Shown: piece after piece, positions 1 through 12,950 of the stretch | Layout of the letters: each line of letters starts with the position of its first letter | Numbering within the stretch: the stretch's first letter is position 1 | Assembly (NCBI GenBank): GCA_000733355.1 | Contig: JNVV01000001.1 | Span: forward strand, 3,258,278 to 3,322,277 | Source: Falciphora oryzae | Taxonomy: Eukaryota; Ascomycota; Sordariomycetes; Magnaporthales; Magnaporthaceae | Direction of reading: 5' to 3' | DNA: 64,000 nucleotides | The notes under the pieces: model-generated | Told to the model about the DNA's origin: nothing | Database searches by the model: none | Seen by the model: only the letters and a program-made list of their open reading frames with translations | Translations under genes and position numbers: made by a program

Positions 1-3000
1 CAAGGGGGAGGGGGGCAACAGACAGCGACGGCGTCGACGACGAAGACGGGGACCGCCCAAGTGGGACGCGCGACACAATAAGCTCGCTGCCCCTCCTGCC
101 GAGCCAAAGAAAGAAAAGAGGAGCCGCAGGGGGAACAAGAACAGCTGCTGAGACCAATGAGAATGCGCGGCGCACAGAAACGAGATGGGACGAAAATCGG
201 CGACCGGGGGCTGAAGAGATGGGCATCCCGGCGTTTTGCGAGGGTTCTTGGGCAGCGAGATTTTTTTTTTTTTTTTTCACTTTTGGCTCGGCATCTACAT
301 CCCACCCACTGCAGGTCCAGCTTTTTTCCCCAGGGCCGCAGGTGGGCAACGACAGCGCAGGGTCGCAGCAAACGCGGGCCCCCAGGCGAGCACGGAGGCT
401 TGCGCCATGCCTGATTGGGCCTGGTGCGGTGGGCCTGTGTCGCGTGCGGCTCCAACGGCAGTGGCCAGGGCGCCCTGTCGCGGGCCAGGCTCTGTGACCT
501 CATCCTGTCTCAGGCTCGTTTCGGGCGGCGGACCGTGTGGCAGCCGAGGCGGCTCTCTCGAGTCTGCGACACGATTGGATCTTTACTACGAGGTGGCTAG
601 CCGGTCCTTTTTTTTTCTTCAGCGCCCTCGACAATCTCTGTTTGCTACGCGGCTACAACGGCCTCCAGCCGGAGATCTGCATGTTTCGCCCATGGCGAAT
701 CCCACCGATAGACATCTGCAGCCGCCGTTGTTTCCCGCCGGTCCTTTGGCTTGGCACGTCATCTCCCTCCTGCTCGGCTTGCGGGTCCCAATTTGCATCG
801 AATAGAGCGTGGCCGCCAGAAAGCAAAGCACACAACAGCCGTTCCGGGTCACCTTGTTTGACGTGCTCACTTTAGGTTTGGCACGCCACGAGCCCGCTGG
901 GCCAAGCTTATAGCTTATCTCCACTGATCCTGACCTTGCATCATCACCCCCCCGTGTCTCTTCTCCAGTCATGGGGCCTTCGGGCCTGTGGGATACCGCA
1001 TCCAGAAGCAACCCAGGAGAAAAATCCCCGTAAGCGAGATCACAAACGCTGGAGATTGGAGGGTCGGCAGAGCAACCGTCGCATCCATCTCGCGCGCCGC
1101 CCTTTCCGTTTTGTCGACGAGCCTCTCGCAACGACCAAGACAGGGTGCCACTTGCCATGTTGCAACGCACCGACTCCCGTTCAGAGATCTCCACTTGTCT
1201 TTTTGACTACGGTCGGTGCGCGAGATGGGGAAAGAGGGCGACAAGAAAAGGGACTAGCGGTGAGTTGGGAGAAAGAAAGACAGAAATAGAGGACCCAGAC
1301 CACACATCGTCGTCGTTGTTGACAGTCGACGTTGTCGTGACGCTTCTGGGTGGCTTGGGAGACTTTGGAGGAGCGTGCCAATGAGACGGGTGGTACCGTA
1401 CCTGCAGATCCAATGGCTGGGTAATTCTTGTACCACCCTCGCCTATCGCGCAGCTCACCAGCTTTGGGGTGCCGGCCCGATGATCTGGGTTCCGTCCCCT
1501 CGAGCTGCATCTATCAATCCGCCAACCAGTTGGTCTCTTCTCTCCTCGATGACCCTCTGCTGGCTTGCTCGGCCCGTGATCGGATAAAAAAGCAGAGATG
1601 GGAGGGGAGAAACTCCTCGACAGGGGTGGCCTGCGCGGAAGGATCACCTCGATTCGAGCCGGCCCAAAGTGAGAGCCGCTTGGAGGGCGGTGCCCAGATC
1701 GTTTCTGACAACGGCTGCGTCTTGCGAGCTTCGCCGTCTCGTTTTTTTTCTTTCTTCAGCTCTTTTCCGTCCTTCCCTGCCAGGTGGACCCTTGCTCGCT
1801 GGGCTGACCCGTTCCCCCCCATTTCCTTGTCTTACACACAATCCACGACGCGTGTCCTCTGGCTTTTTGTGTGTTGCACACGCCAAGGTTTTCCCTTCCC
1901 CCTCCCTCGGCTCCCGATTAGCCAATGTCTGGAGGATGTTCATCCGAGTGAATCAAGCCGAGGATCCGCATGTCTATCTGCCTACGGTAATGCTTGGCGA
2001 TGGGCTCGTTTGGATGTGGGTTGGTTCATATAGAGATACGTACCCGAGTACCTACCCACCTATGTATATGCCTGACCACCCAGCCAGATTGACTAGCGGG
2101 ATCTTACTGGGCTCACATATCTGTGACCCAGATAGGAACCTCTAGTGGCCGCCAATGCATGCAACCGCAGGAGCCACCTCGGATGCAACCAAACCCTATG
2201 CATGCACCCGCCGGACGAAAGACAGGTGGCCGCCGTTTTTCTTGACCGAGGGACCACATAAAGAGAAAGAGCCGCGGATACAGACCCAATCGAGCACTGA
2301 TATTGACCGCTCATCCCCAATTAGCGGGCAGGAAGACTGTTTGTTTGCCTTCACCGCCATCACCATCAAGCCTCCCCAGGCTTCCCGGTCCCCGGTTGCA
2401 GATCCGACACCTTTTGGACCCGGCCCGCCCTTGTCGTCGGACATATTCTGTGTCAGCGCGGGAATCATGCACCGCCACGGGTGATTTGCTGGGAAAAGCT
2501 GTTCTCTGCTGAACTGAACTGCACACAAAGACACGGCTTTAGCACACGATACTTGGATGCCCATTTAACCCTTCTTTTGTCCATGGCCTCTTAGATCTTG
2601 TGTCCCTATACCGTCGGGGCTAAAAGCAAGCGCCCTCACAAATGGGCAATGTGTGTTTTTCCCGAGCATCCGATGGTGTTTTGACACTTCCCCTTCCCAC
2701 TGCCCCGTCCTTTCGCTTACGCGGTTGGTCCGGTTCCGATCCACCCACCACTATTATAATAGCGATCGAGAGAGGTCCGTGGCAAGCAAGTCATTTATCT
2801 GACACGAGATCGTATCCTCCTCGATCTGGTAGGGTAGCGAAGCTGGAAGGGCCCACGGAATAAATTGTCCACCCCATCTCGATGCGAAAGCGACTTGGCT
2901 CTCTCCTGACCAGCCGTTCCATTTTCTTGTTTTGTTTTTGCACGCTTAAAGGTCTGCCTGCCTTCGCCAATGTTTCCCTCCACATCGGCCACGACCGACT

Positions 3001-3582
3001 GCCAAACAGTGACAAGCCGAGACAGCCAGGATATAAACGACCGAGACTTCCCTGCCCTCCCGTTGGAGCTGCTTCTAGCTCTACGACTCGACTTGACCGC
3101 CCGACTCAAATATCAAGTCACTTCCTCCACCGGCAGATCAACACAAGACACATTCTCCACCAGTAGCTTTTCTATGAAAGCTCATCATTGCTATTGCCTT
3201 GTTCTAATACTATGGCTGCCCTCCTAGAACTGGATATGCGGGCATGTCAACAAACGGCGAGAGAGACTGAAAGAATACCCCGAGGCTGACTATAACCGCC
3301 CATGTTTAAAGCCTCCGATAACATTCTCACAAACCGTCTGCCCTCACTCTTGCCATCTTGTTACCCCTTCGAACCGTCTACTAACTTTTGCGTCCCGGCG
3401 AAACTCGTTTCCTGAGCCGCCAGAGGGCTTTCCATTTATGTAGCCCCATGGCCCATTTCTGCTCATCGTTCCATGTGTATAACGCCCGTTTCCTTTGCAC
3501 CACGGTTGTGATCAAGAAAATCCCGTTGATAGCAAGGCCCGCCACGTTCGGCAAGACAGGGCGGTAGGTAACCGCCTATATC
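1..3582. other. Gene-free region, left edge
   Basis: I recognise no gene here on either strand. Open frames exist, up to about 190 codons, but they overlap in several frames, are rich in Arg/Ser/Pro/Gly and match no family I know. They look like chance ORFs of GC-rich DNA. A 17-base T run lies at 261-277. The right end, next to the SSD1 stop codon at 3583-3585, must hold the SSD1 3' UTR. A gene on the left could lie outside the window with its promoter here. Confidence 0.6.
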
Positions 3583-6500
3583 TCACAGGGCGTAGGGGTT
3601 CAGAGACCGGATGGTCAGGCATCTACAGAACAGTCGGTTAGAGTCAACATCTAATCGAGGGAGAATAGGGAGGTTTCCACTTACGGCGGGCTCTTGCTGA
3701 GATCCGTCTTGAGGATCACGGGGACCCTCGTCATCTCCGTCACGTCCTGGATGTACTCGCCGCCCTCCTCCCGCAGCTTGAACAGCTTCAGGTACTTCTC
3801 CTTGTTGGACAGGCGAGACTCCGGCGGATCAGAAACCGGCACCTTGGACTCTGACTTGGTGCGATGCAGAGTGCCCATAGCGGACGACGAGGTCCTGGCC
3901 GGCGAGCCCGGGACGCTCTGGGTTGGCCGCTCGGCCAAAGAGGCGCCGGCCATGGCCTCGGTGATGTCCGAGGCGTTATCGTCATCGTCATCGAAGAGGG
4001 CATCCACATCATCAGTGGAGATGGTGCCAGTCTCCGTCTGCTTGCGAGTAGCTTCCTCCCGCTCCTTCTTGGCACGCTCGGCCTCCTCGGCCTGGCGAGC
4101 CGCGGCAATCGCGTTGCTGACCCTCTGGGATGCCGCCGCCTTGGGGCGCTCATCCTCGGGCACGTAGGCCGAGCTGGGTACGCCCTTCTCCCAGTATAGC
4201 TCCAGCACGCGCTTCTCCTTGCGGAATTCAGCCTTCTTCAGGGGAAGCTGGTCGCAGTGCACACGCTTCTCGAAGCCCCACTCGGGGATGAGCACGTCGA
4301 ACGCGGACTCGTACACGCAGATGACGATGCCCTCGCTGATGAGGTCGCCGTGTGCCTCCTGCCTGGTCTTGTCCATGCCGCGGCAGGACTCGATGTGGAT
4401 GCTCTGCTCCTGGGCGTTCTGTGCCGACTCCTTCTTGGTGTTACAAGACTCGACGGTCTTGACCAGGTTCTCCAGATCCTCGGTGTACTCTGTCTTGCCG
4501 TCCGAAAGAACCGAGTCAAGCTGGCGGTGAACCATGACGTCGGCGTACCGCCGCGTCGGGCTGGTGAAGTGAGTGTAGAGGGGCAGGTTCAGTGCGTAGT
4601 GCGGCCAAAGCTGCTTGGCGGTCTTGCCGGCAATGAAGTATTTGGCCCTCTGCATCGACTTCAACAGAAGCGTCTCCATACCCTTGCGGATATCCTCGTC
4701 TTCCACCTTGAACAGGCTGTTCTGAAGGGAACCGCTGCTCGAGGTGTCGATCTCGTAGCCAAGCGCCGTCATGCGCTCACCAATCGTCTGGAGACGACGA
4801 GGGTTCGGCGCGCCCTGCCTCCGGAGGAGTGCCTTTTCGGGCAGAGCCTCGGCGAGACGCTGGGCAACGGCCGCGTTGGTCTTGTGCATGAGCTCCTCAA
4901 CAAGCTCTGTCGCCGTGGTGGAATCGAAGATGTTGTGCTCCAGGGGAATGTTCTCGTCATCAAGTTGCTTGAACAGACGCAGGGGGGAGATGACCTCGCC
5001 CCCAGCACCGAGACGAGCCTCACGGAATTTTTGAGCAACAGCCTACGGATGAAGGATTAGCAAATGCGATGATACTGGCTTCGTAGGATACATGCATCGG
5101 GATGGGGTTAGACGGCGAGGCAAACTTACGTTCAGGATCTGAACGTCCTTCTGAGGGACAGAGTCATGGCTGTACCCAGACTCCGAGAGCGCGGCGTTGA
5201 TCTGCTTGAGGCTGAGCTTGCCAGCAGGCTTCACAACACTCTTTCCGATCCAGGTGTCGCCCTCAGCAACCACCCCATTGTGCGGGTTGACTTGGAAGAC
5301 GACACTGACGGTCAGGCGCTCATCGCCAGGAGTGAGCGAGCAGACCTCCTTCGCCAGCTTGGGGGGCAGGAGAGCGCAGGTCCTGTTGACCAGGTGCACA
5401 GCGGTGCCACGCTTCTTGGCCTCGCGGTCGACGAGCGAGTTGGGCTTGATGAAGTGCGCCACGTCGGCCACGTGGACACCAATCTCAATCTTGCCGTCCG
5501 GCCTGGTCTTGACATGAACCGCGTTGCCAAGCTCGGTGGAGCCGTCCAGGTCGAGAGTGAAGGTCTTCTCGTCGCGGTAGTCCCTCCGCTCAGCGATGGC
5601 AGCCTCATCCTCCTTGGCGATGGACCAGTCCTGAAGACCAACGCTGCGCAGCACGGCGTCAGAGAACTCATCGGACGAGAAGTTGTTGTCGCGAAGAAGC
5701 GCGTCCGTCTCGACCTTCAAGTCGCCCATCTTGCCCAGCTGCTCAACGAGGGTACCGAAGGGGTGCAGGGAGGTGATGGGCCAGCGCTTGATGCAAGCCA
5801 CAAAGATGCGGTCCGCGTAATCTTGGTGCTTCTCAACGAAGTCCCGCGGGGCTTGCTCGGTCGGGATGGCGATGAGGGGAACGCGTTTGTCGGTAGGCTT
5901 GAACCAGACAATCTTGGGCTTCTCCTGGTGCCGGCTATCCTGGTGCCGGCCGCCATCCCGGGCAGCGCGCTCGGCCTCCTGCTTTTCCTTGGTGGCCTGG
6001 CTGCTGGGACGCAGCAGGCCCAGGGTGCCCGAAAACATCTGGCCAGCAACACGCTCGATGACGGCCACAATGTGGCCAGCGTAGAGCGGCTTGGCCTCGT
6101 CGCTGATCTCCTCCTCCTCGACCAGGAGGAGACTCTGACCCTCAACCTCGACATCATCGTTCTTCTTCTGGGTAGGCCGCTGCCTCAGACTGCCGCGACG
6201 ACGGATACCGCCCTCGCCAGGGGTGCCGTCCTCGCCGTTCGCGTTGCTCTGGCTTCCGTTGTTAGTCGAGCCAGAACGGGTATCAGTGATGTCCTTGCGC
6301 TTCTTCTTCTCCTCCTTCTCTCGCTTCTGACCCCAAACCTCATCGACATCAAGAAGCTCGACGGCCACCAGGTCGCCTTCCAGAGCGCGGTTCCGGTCCT
6401 TGCTGCCGCAAATGAAGATATCAGCGTCCAAAAGACCATCCTGGGTCGAGACGTAGGCGTCGCTGCGGTTCTTCTTGTTGACACGGAGGATACCAGACAC

Positions 6501-8060
6501 AAGCTGTCCATCTCCGAGAAGCGCCGGCAGGGTGGCCTGGGGAAGGTAAGGTGTGAACAGCGTCTTGCGCTGCTGCTGCTGCGGCTGCTGGCCCATCTGA
6601 GGGGCGTGCTGGCTGCCCTGCAGCCCGACCATGTGCTGGCCGTTCATCTGAGCAGCCTGGAGCGCCTGGAGCTGCTGGATCTGCAGCGGGGTAAGCTGCT
6701 GCTGGCCAGCGTACATGCCAGCCATAAGCATCTGGTTGGGCATCTGGACAAGCTGAGGCTGGCCGGGATACTGGAAAGAGCCGACGGAGCCCTGGTTGAC
6801 TGAGCCACGCGAGCGGTGCCCGGGCTGGAAGCCCTGCTGCTGCGGCTGTTGCTGATCACCTTGACCGTTCTGGTTGTTCCGCCAGTTGCCGTCAAAGTTG
6901 CGCGAGGATGACCGGGCGTGTCCACCACGGCCGCCCTCGCCGGAAGCGCCACCGCGACCACCCCCGCGTCCCACAGCCATGCTCTGGCTTCTGCCATGGG
7001 CACCGCCGCGGCCACCCCGGCCGGCCTGGCCTTGGGGCGCCTGGTTTTCGGCCGCAGGCTGCGCAGCAGGCTTGGCCTCCTCGTCCTGGGTCTCCGACGA
7101 ACCCGGAGCGTTGGGGCCGGGGAACTGGAATCCCGAGGTGGTACGTTTCTGTTGGGCGAGCTCGGCTGCCTTTTTGGCGTCGGCAAGGGCCAGCGAGTGT
7201 CTTCGCTGATGGCCGCCCCCGGAGCCGCCGCCACCACGGCCACCTCGACCACCGCCCCCGGCGTTGTTCTCGCGGCCCTGCCCCGAGGTGGTCTCAAAAT
7301 TGAACCCGGCTCCGGCGGCACCCGAGGACGGGGCAGGCGGAGGGCCCATGCCCATGTTGGGAAGAGCCGACTGGTTACGGCGATGTGAAAGGGCGGGAGC
7401 AGCCGCTTGCTGCATGGCAACTTGTTGCTGTTGAAGCTGACCAGGGAACTGGAATCCGGCCTGCGGGGCCATGGCGGGTTGCAAAGGATTGAAAGCACCG
7501 CCAGGCATGGCCTGCCCCGGCTGGATCATGCCCAGGTTGACATATTGTTGGTGTGAGGCCTGAAGAGCCTGCTGCTGCTGTTGCAACAACTCGATCTGCT
7601 GCTGGATAGCAAGCTGCTCCACTGCGGCGAGATGGACGAGGACACGTCAGCAGATGAATGGGCCTTGACGAGGCTAGCATGTCGCGAGGTGGACAGGAAG
7701 GCAAACGGTTCGGGGGCTAGGGGAAGCTTGATATATTGGGGAGGGGAAGAAAGAAAAAAAAGAAAAGAAAAGAAAAGAAAAAAAAAAAAAAAGAAAAAAA
7801 AAGCGAGAGAAAAAAAATCATGATCGAAGTTCACGGACACAGACAGAGCTGACTGCCTGGCTGCGTAGGGTCTGCGATGGACGATGACGATGCCAAAGAG
7901 CACGACTAAAGGAGATGAATAGCTTACTGTTGGGATTGGCGAACATGCTCATCAACGGTGTCAGCTCCGATGGGCTACGGCGATGAGCGATGTGCAGCCG
8001 GCGGCCAGTCGGCCCAGGAACACCCCCGGCGGGAGGTTGACTCTGCTGTTGCTGCTCCAT
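3583..8060 (-). CDS. ssd1: SSD1/GUL-1 RNA-binding protein (RNase II-like, probably catalytically inactive)
   Basis: Four exons: 8060-7928, 7621-5130, 5042-3685 and 3622-3583, giving about 1340 aa, the usual size for filamentous fungi. The N-terminal 330 residues are poly-Gln and Gly/Arg-rich (RGG-like) and carry five HxRxxS sites at about 26-31, 124-129, 182-187, 253-258 and 279-284. These fit phosphorylation by the NDR kinase Cbk1/COT-1, for which Ssd1 is the known substrate. Cold-shock-like domains and an RNB domain follow. The segment TFTLDLDGSTELGNAVH lacks the Asp cluster of active RNase II enzymes, as expected of an mRNA-binding pseudonuclease. Family role: binds mRNAs for cell-wall proteins and controls their translation and localisation. 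The last exon is only 40 nt and encodes CLTIRSLNPYAL. Intron 1 (306 nt) holds a long pyrimidine tract (purine-rich on the plus strand at 7745-7818). Divergent from GLE1. Confidence 0.93.
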
Positions 8061-10537
8061 GATGGCAGATCAATTCTGAGCAGCACCTGGCAGTGCACGT
8101 CTAGTGCTCGACAGTAAATTTTTTCCTCCTTTCGCGCGTGGCGATTAGAGTGTTTGTTTGTGGTGCAGTCGATGGATGTCTTGTATTTTTGCAGTACGAT
8201 GCGGTCGGAAGCGGGAGCTTGAAGCTTCGGGTCTGGATATCTGTGGGGTTGATGGGAGCAGGCTGAGGAGCTAGAGCCAGATGTTGGTAGGGGGACCGAC
8301 AAGACGGCACGGCAGAGAGCTGTGGAATAATGCAGGCGTGGGGTTGGAAGTGGGAAAGGAAGGTAAAAGGAGGGATGCGAACAGGGCAAGGAACGTGTGA
8401 GAGGGAGAGACTGGCTGCGTTGGCTGTAGGGATTGAAGAGGGGGTCAGGCACGATGGATGAGGAGGAGTGCAGGAGGACAGAGGGAAGGAGAAGAAGAGG
8501 AAGACGGAGTCGAGGCCGACAAAGTTGATGATGTAGGTCTGGCTTTCTCTGCATGCACTGGCTGTTGCCCCAGCTGGCGGGATTTTGCCTGGTTGCTTGG
8601 TCCATCACAAAGCCCCCCAGTCGCCCCAAGAGGCCAAAGGCCTGTGGACGCCCCACTCAAGCCGCCAAATCAGACGCACTGATCGCTGGCTAGCGGCCCA
8701 CTACAGGAATCCCCTCTGAGGAGAGCGGAGCACCCCCTTGCCGCGCTGTGGGAGAATTGACCCCTAGACATGGATTCGACAGCCCAAAGGTTGCAGTCGC
8801 TCGTCAGAATGGTGGCACGACCGTCACAATACGAGACCATATTGAGCCTGTCTGCCTGCCTGTCTTGCCATCGAAATTTGCCAAAATTTCTGCGGCGGGC
8901 GGGCAGCCAAAAATTGTCAGAGCCCAAGGGGACCATCGCGGCGACCGATTCGCTCCCGTGCGGGCTTTGGAGATGGGATTGTCTATTCTCGCACGCTTGG
9001 CGCGGCCTGCAGGCCGGGCTGACCACGGACGCCCGAGGGACCCCAAATGCATTTGGATACGTGCTAAATAAAGTTGACAGCTCGGCCTCTTCCAAGGGCA
9101 GCTCGGTCTGTTTGCTAGTGGAGCCCCAGGCCTGGTACTCGTAGTGTGCAGTGCAAGTATCCGAACTTTGCGCCCGGGATTATACTAGAGCTGCTGCACA
9201 GCAACGCCAATGGAATCGGGGGTCTGGAACTTGCCGAATCTGTGTCCTCTGCCGAGCTAGCAATCCCATCCCTTGACCAAGAGCCCATCGTTCGAGCCTG
9301 GCTGTGTCTTCATCTGTGTTCTGCCTCGGGCGATGTGTCTTCATCTAAGGTACCTTGGCGTCGGTACGTCCCTCCAGATTTATTTACCAATGTGTTATTT
9401 ATAACGGGCACTGGGCATGCGATAGTGGGCAGCAAAGGTGCGCCAGTGAACCATGGCTCCCTGGGCACCCAATCGGAACAGATAAGCCCAGTCGGGTAGC
9501 TTGGAGACTGGATGCAATCCAGTATGCAGCACCGATTGGGCTGCTTTCCGATGGGATTCGTCCCGCCGCAATCCTGGCGAGACATTGGATGCACGTAAAT
9601 GTTGGCGACAGCAGACTCCCAACATGTCAACCAGTCGACCAGGGCGACATACAACATCACCCCCTGAAAGGTTGTTAGTCGGAACTTCAGGGGTTAAACG
9701 ACAGGCGCTTGAAACTAGACAGTCAACCCATTTTGTAAAAGGAAAAGAAGACTAGGAATTAGGAAAGCAAAGGGAAAGGAAAGCGGAAGGAGAAAGAAGA
9801 AAAGAAAAGGTAAGAAAAAGGAAGTAGGAACCAGGGAAAAAGCCCACCGGCAAGTACACCAGTAACAAACTCTCAAGGGTAATAGTGTAGCTGCATGTGC
9901 CGGCCAGCCTCGGGGCAGGGCAGCGCGCGCCCAGGGAGCAGCGGTACTTGAGCTGCGTCGCTCGCTCCCAGATTGCGGGATGTGACTATGCCCCAGTCTC
10001 CATGGGCCGGTCGGTCAGACAGGGTAAAATGTTTGGAAACTCAAGGCTAGGTCACGTTTCATGTCACAATTCACAAACTCCCACGGGAGCCCCAAACGAT
10101 CTCCGAGGCTGCTGCGCACGGCTCAGCAAGGTGGCCTGGCCCAGCCCAAAACTTGGCCGCCGGAAACCAAGATTCAAGGCCGGCCAGCCCCATGTTGTGT
10201 CAGGTGATTGCCCCAACCTGATTGCCATGGCGCCCAGCTCGGCGCGCCTCCCCGCACTCGCGCCGTGGCTCTATGCAGGGTGGCTGACCGCCTGCATCTA
10301 GCGCCGGCAGAATCCACCAGCATCCCCAGCCCCCATTCGTCGGATTTGGCACGGTACAAAGGTCTCCATTGTAAAGTCGTGATTGCTTGTGCCTCCTCGA
10401 CAAAGAGCCGAGAACCTTCGGGACCCGTCGCGTCGCCGTTGATTTCCCTTTGCAGCCACCAGACTCCGTACACACTCACAGGCCGCCCGAATGGCTATGC
10501 TATAGCCTCTACGCTCGGCCAGACACGACGTGCCACC
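8061..10537. other. Divergent intergenic region SSD1/GLE1
   Basis: No gene recognised in 2.5 kb. It must hold the 5' leaders and promoters of SSD1 (leftward) and GLE1 (rightward). On the SSD1 mRNA strand, 8100-8500 is pyrimidine-rich, which fits a long leader. A strongly purine-rich block lies at about 9737-9835 on the plus strand. I see no conserved protein in the short open frames. Confidence 0.5.
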
Positions 10538-12272
10538 ATGGCGAATTCCTCACCACCGGCGGCGCGTATCCCAACGCAGGATACGCGTGCCGTGGATAAC
10601 CGCATCAGCCACCCCTGGGGCTCGACTATTGATCTGTCCCTGGAGGATCTCCGGCTGGAAGACCGGAACACTGAAGAGAGTCATCAGCGCAGCTTAGCGC
10701 AGGCGAAGCGAGACCATGAAGGACTTCGAAAGACGGCGATCGAGGTCTTGAAGCACTACCATCTCCAGGAAGAACAGCGCCGAATACAGATAGAACAGCA
10801 GCAGCAGGAGGAAAGGTTACGTGCCGAGGCCAGACTTGCCGCCGAAAGGCAAAGGCTGGCGGCTCTCAGGGCCAAGTCTGTCCCAATCCCGCCGCCCCCA
10901 CCACCGCCGGAGCCAGCACCCCCCGCCGATACTCCGAAGCCGGCCGTAGCGCCGCTCACCAATGGCCAACCATCGGAAGCCCAAAAGGCGACCGCCTCGA
11001 CGTCAGCCAACGGGGAGGTGAAGAATGCGACGCCCCCTGCAGCACCAGAACCCCAGAAGCCCCCTGGCGGCACGCTCAATGGGAGCGTCCCAGCTACGAA
11101 CCAAGCTCAGCCTGCGCAACAGACCCCGGCGTCTGCCTCAGCGGCACCGCCATCCAACCCGCCACAACAAGTCAACGGGACAGCTGCCGCGGCACCGAAA
11201 CCCCAGCCGCCGCCGGTGGCCCAGGTGGCCCAGGTGGCCAAGCCAGACCGCCACGTTGAAGTCCATAAGAAGCTGAAGCAGCTTCGCGTCTTCGTGGACC
11301 AGCAGCGAAAGGCCAATCCGCAGCTCAAGGCTAGGATGGGAGAGATGCGCCGTGAGATTCGAACGTCGGTGGGACAGCTTGTCGAGGGCGCACTAGGAAA
11401 CAACAGACAGGCGGTGAGTACACCTGCCCTGCAGCGACCAGAATGGTCCCTTCTGATTTCATCAAACGGCTTCTAACAACTGTCAACAACAGGTTACCAA
11501 GATCACAGCGAACCTGCAAGAAGCTCTTCAAGGCCGAGTACCTAGTGAGCTGGTTGACCCGAACGAATTCCTACTGGAGCCCCGAAGCCCACTAGAAAAT
11601 GCGGCGAACAACGCACCGCAGCTGCCATCACTCTTTATCTTTCTACTCAACGTCTTCTCCAAGTCGGTTGTTTCCCAATTCATCAACGAGTGCTCCGCTA
11701 AACCCCAGCTGGCAGACGCTGTTGGGACCGTTGTTGCCAAAATCTTTTCCGACCCGGAGTTTCAATGGAGGGGGGGCTCCATGATCGACCTGCTTCTAGC
11801 CAAGTACCGGATGGTCTGCCCCGTTTTATTCGGCTTCCGTGGCAGCGACAGAACTGAGCAAGGCCGGCTACGGGTCGGCTGGCGCAAAGAGGATGGTACT
11901 TGGATACCAGAGCAGATGCACGCCGACCGCATGACGGGTCTAGGCGCAGGATTCGGCGCCATTGCGCTGCGCGACTTCTCCAGGTCCAAAAACCAGAACC
12001 CCTTCCCTCCGTCGAGGTACTGGGCTGCGCTGGCCCGGATTGTCAACACCCCGGCCAACGAGATGTCGGACACGCAGTGCCTCGTGCTCAAGGCCATGAT
12101 CGAGAACTATGAGCAACGATTCATACACTTCTACGGGAATGCCGCTGTCGCGGCTCTGCGGCTCGCCCTGGTCGAATTTCCGGCCAAGGCACCCAAGATG
12201 ACGGCTGCTGTTGGAGCGCTCCCGGTGCTTGCCCAGCTCCTCAAGGGAGACTATGGCCTCATCCTACAATAG
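10538..12272 (+). CDS. gle1: GLE1 mRNA-export factor (nuclear pore, Dbp5 activator)
   Basis: Two exons, 10538-11413 and 11493-12272, encoding 551 aa. The start sits in an excellent context (GCCACCATGG). Residues about 45-115 form a charged, Gln/Glu/Arg-rich coiled coil. A Pro/Ala-rich low-complexity linker follows (about 115-240), then the C-terminal GLE1-like helical domain, which includes FIFLLNVFSKSVVSQF and KYRMVCPVLFGF. In the family this domain binds inositol hexakisphosphate and the DEAD-box helicase Dbp5 on the cytoplasmic face of the pore to drive mRNP release. The 79-nt intron has donor GTGAGT, branch TTCTAAC and acceptor AACAG. Convergent with the TLG1-like gene. Identification rests on the coiled coil plus C-domain architecture and length (yeast Gle1 is about 538 aa). 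Confidence 0.88.
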
Positions 12273-12950
12273 TCGAAGGAAGGACGAGCCAGTGCAACCC
12301 CCGCGACCAAGCAAGCTGTCTATGTTATCTTGGACCTCACTCAGGTGCGATTCACACTCCAGCAGCTCGGTGCGGGTGCGTGGCGTGCCGCCTATAACTT
12401 CATAACGGAGGACCAGTGATGGACTCGACAGGGCGGAAACGGAACTTTGTCACCACTAAGAGCACAAGGCACACGAGAGCCTTGTACGGCACAACCCCCG
12501 ATATGCATGATGCGGCGTTTAGACGGCAGGCAAGAGATCTGGGTTGATTTTATTTTTGTCGGATTGTGTAATGACTGTTCTGAATTGTCTATATTTTGGG
12601 AACGGAAGCTCGAACACCTACCATAGAAGGCTCTGTTGGCTGTGCTTTTGTTCTCGCTCTGGGGTTATTCCCAGATGTTTCTTCATTGGATACCAACCTA
12701 CGCCCTACATCATCCCATATACTACATAAATTTTTGCATCTCACTATACACAAACAACATTCACAGGCTGTCGCCTTTCCGTCCCCCGAAAAGAGGAGCT
12801 TCATTTGAATCTTGAATATTTGGATTAAAGGGGCACTAATCAGATGACCTGCCTCCGTCTACAATATGACTCCATTCCCATACTGACACAGAAATAAAGA
12901 AAGAAAGAAAAAAGAAAAAAGAAATCGCTCGTCGGTAACACACGCCTATA
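12273..12950. other. Convergent 3' region GLE1/TLG1
   Basis: Contains the 3' ends of GLE1 and the TLG1-like gene. It is more AT-rich than its surroundings (12540-12930), as expected of fungal 3' UTRs and terminators. No coding potential recognised. Confidence 0.6.

Noticed and set aside
236..805. 189-codon open frame at the left edge containing Phe runs
   Set aside because: The Phe runs are translated T-tracts; no conserved segment.
5166..6803. 545-codon open frame on the plus strand opposite SSD1
   Set aside because: It is the antisense of a conserved coding exon with strong third-position GC, which keeps the opposite frame open. Its Leu/Val/Arg-rich product resembles no family.
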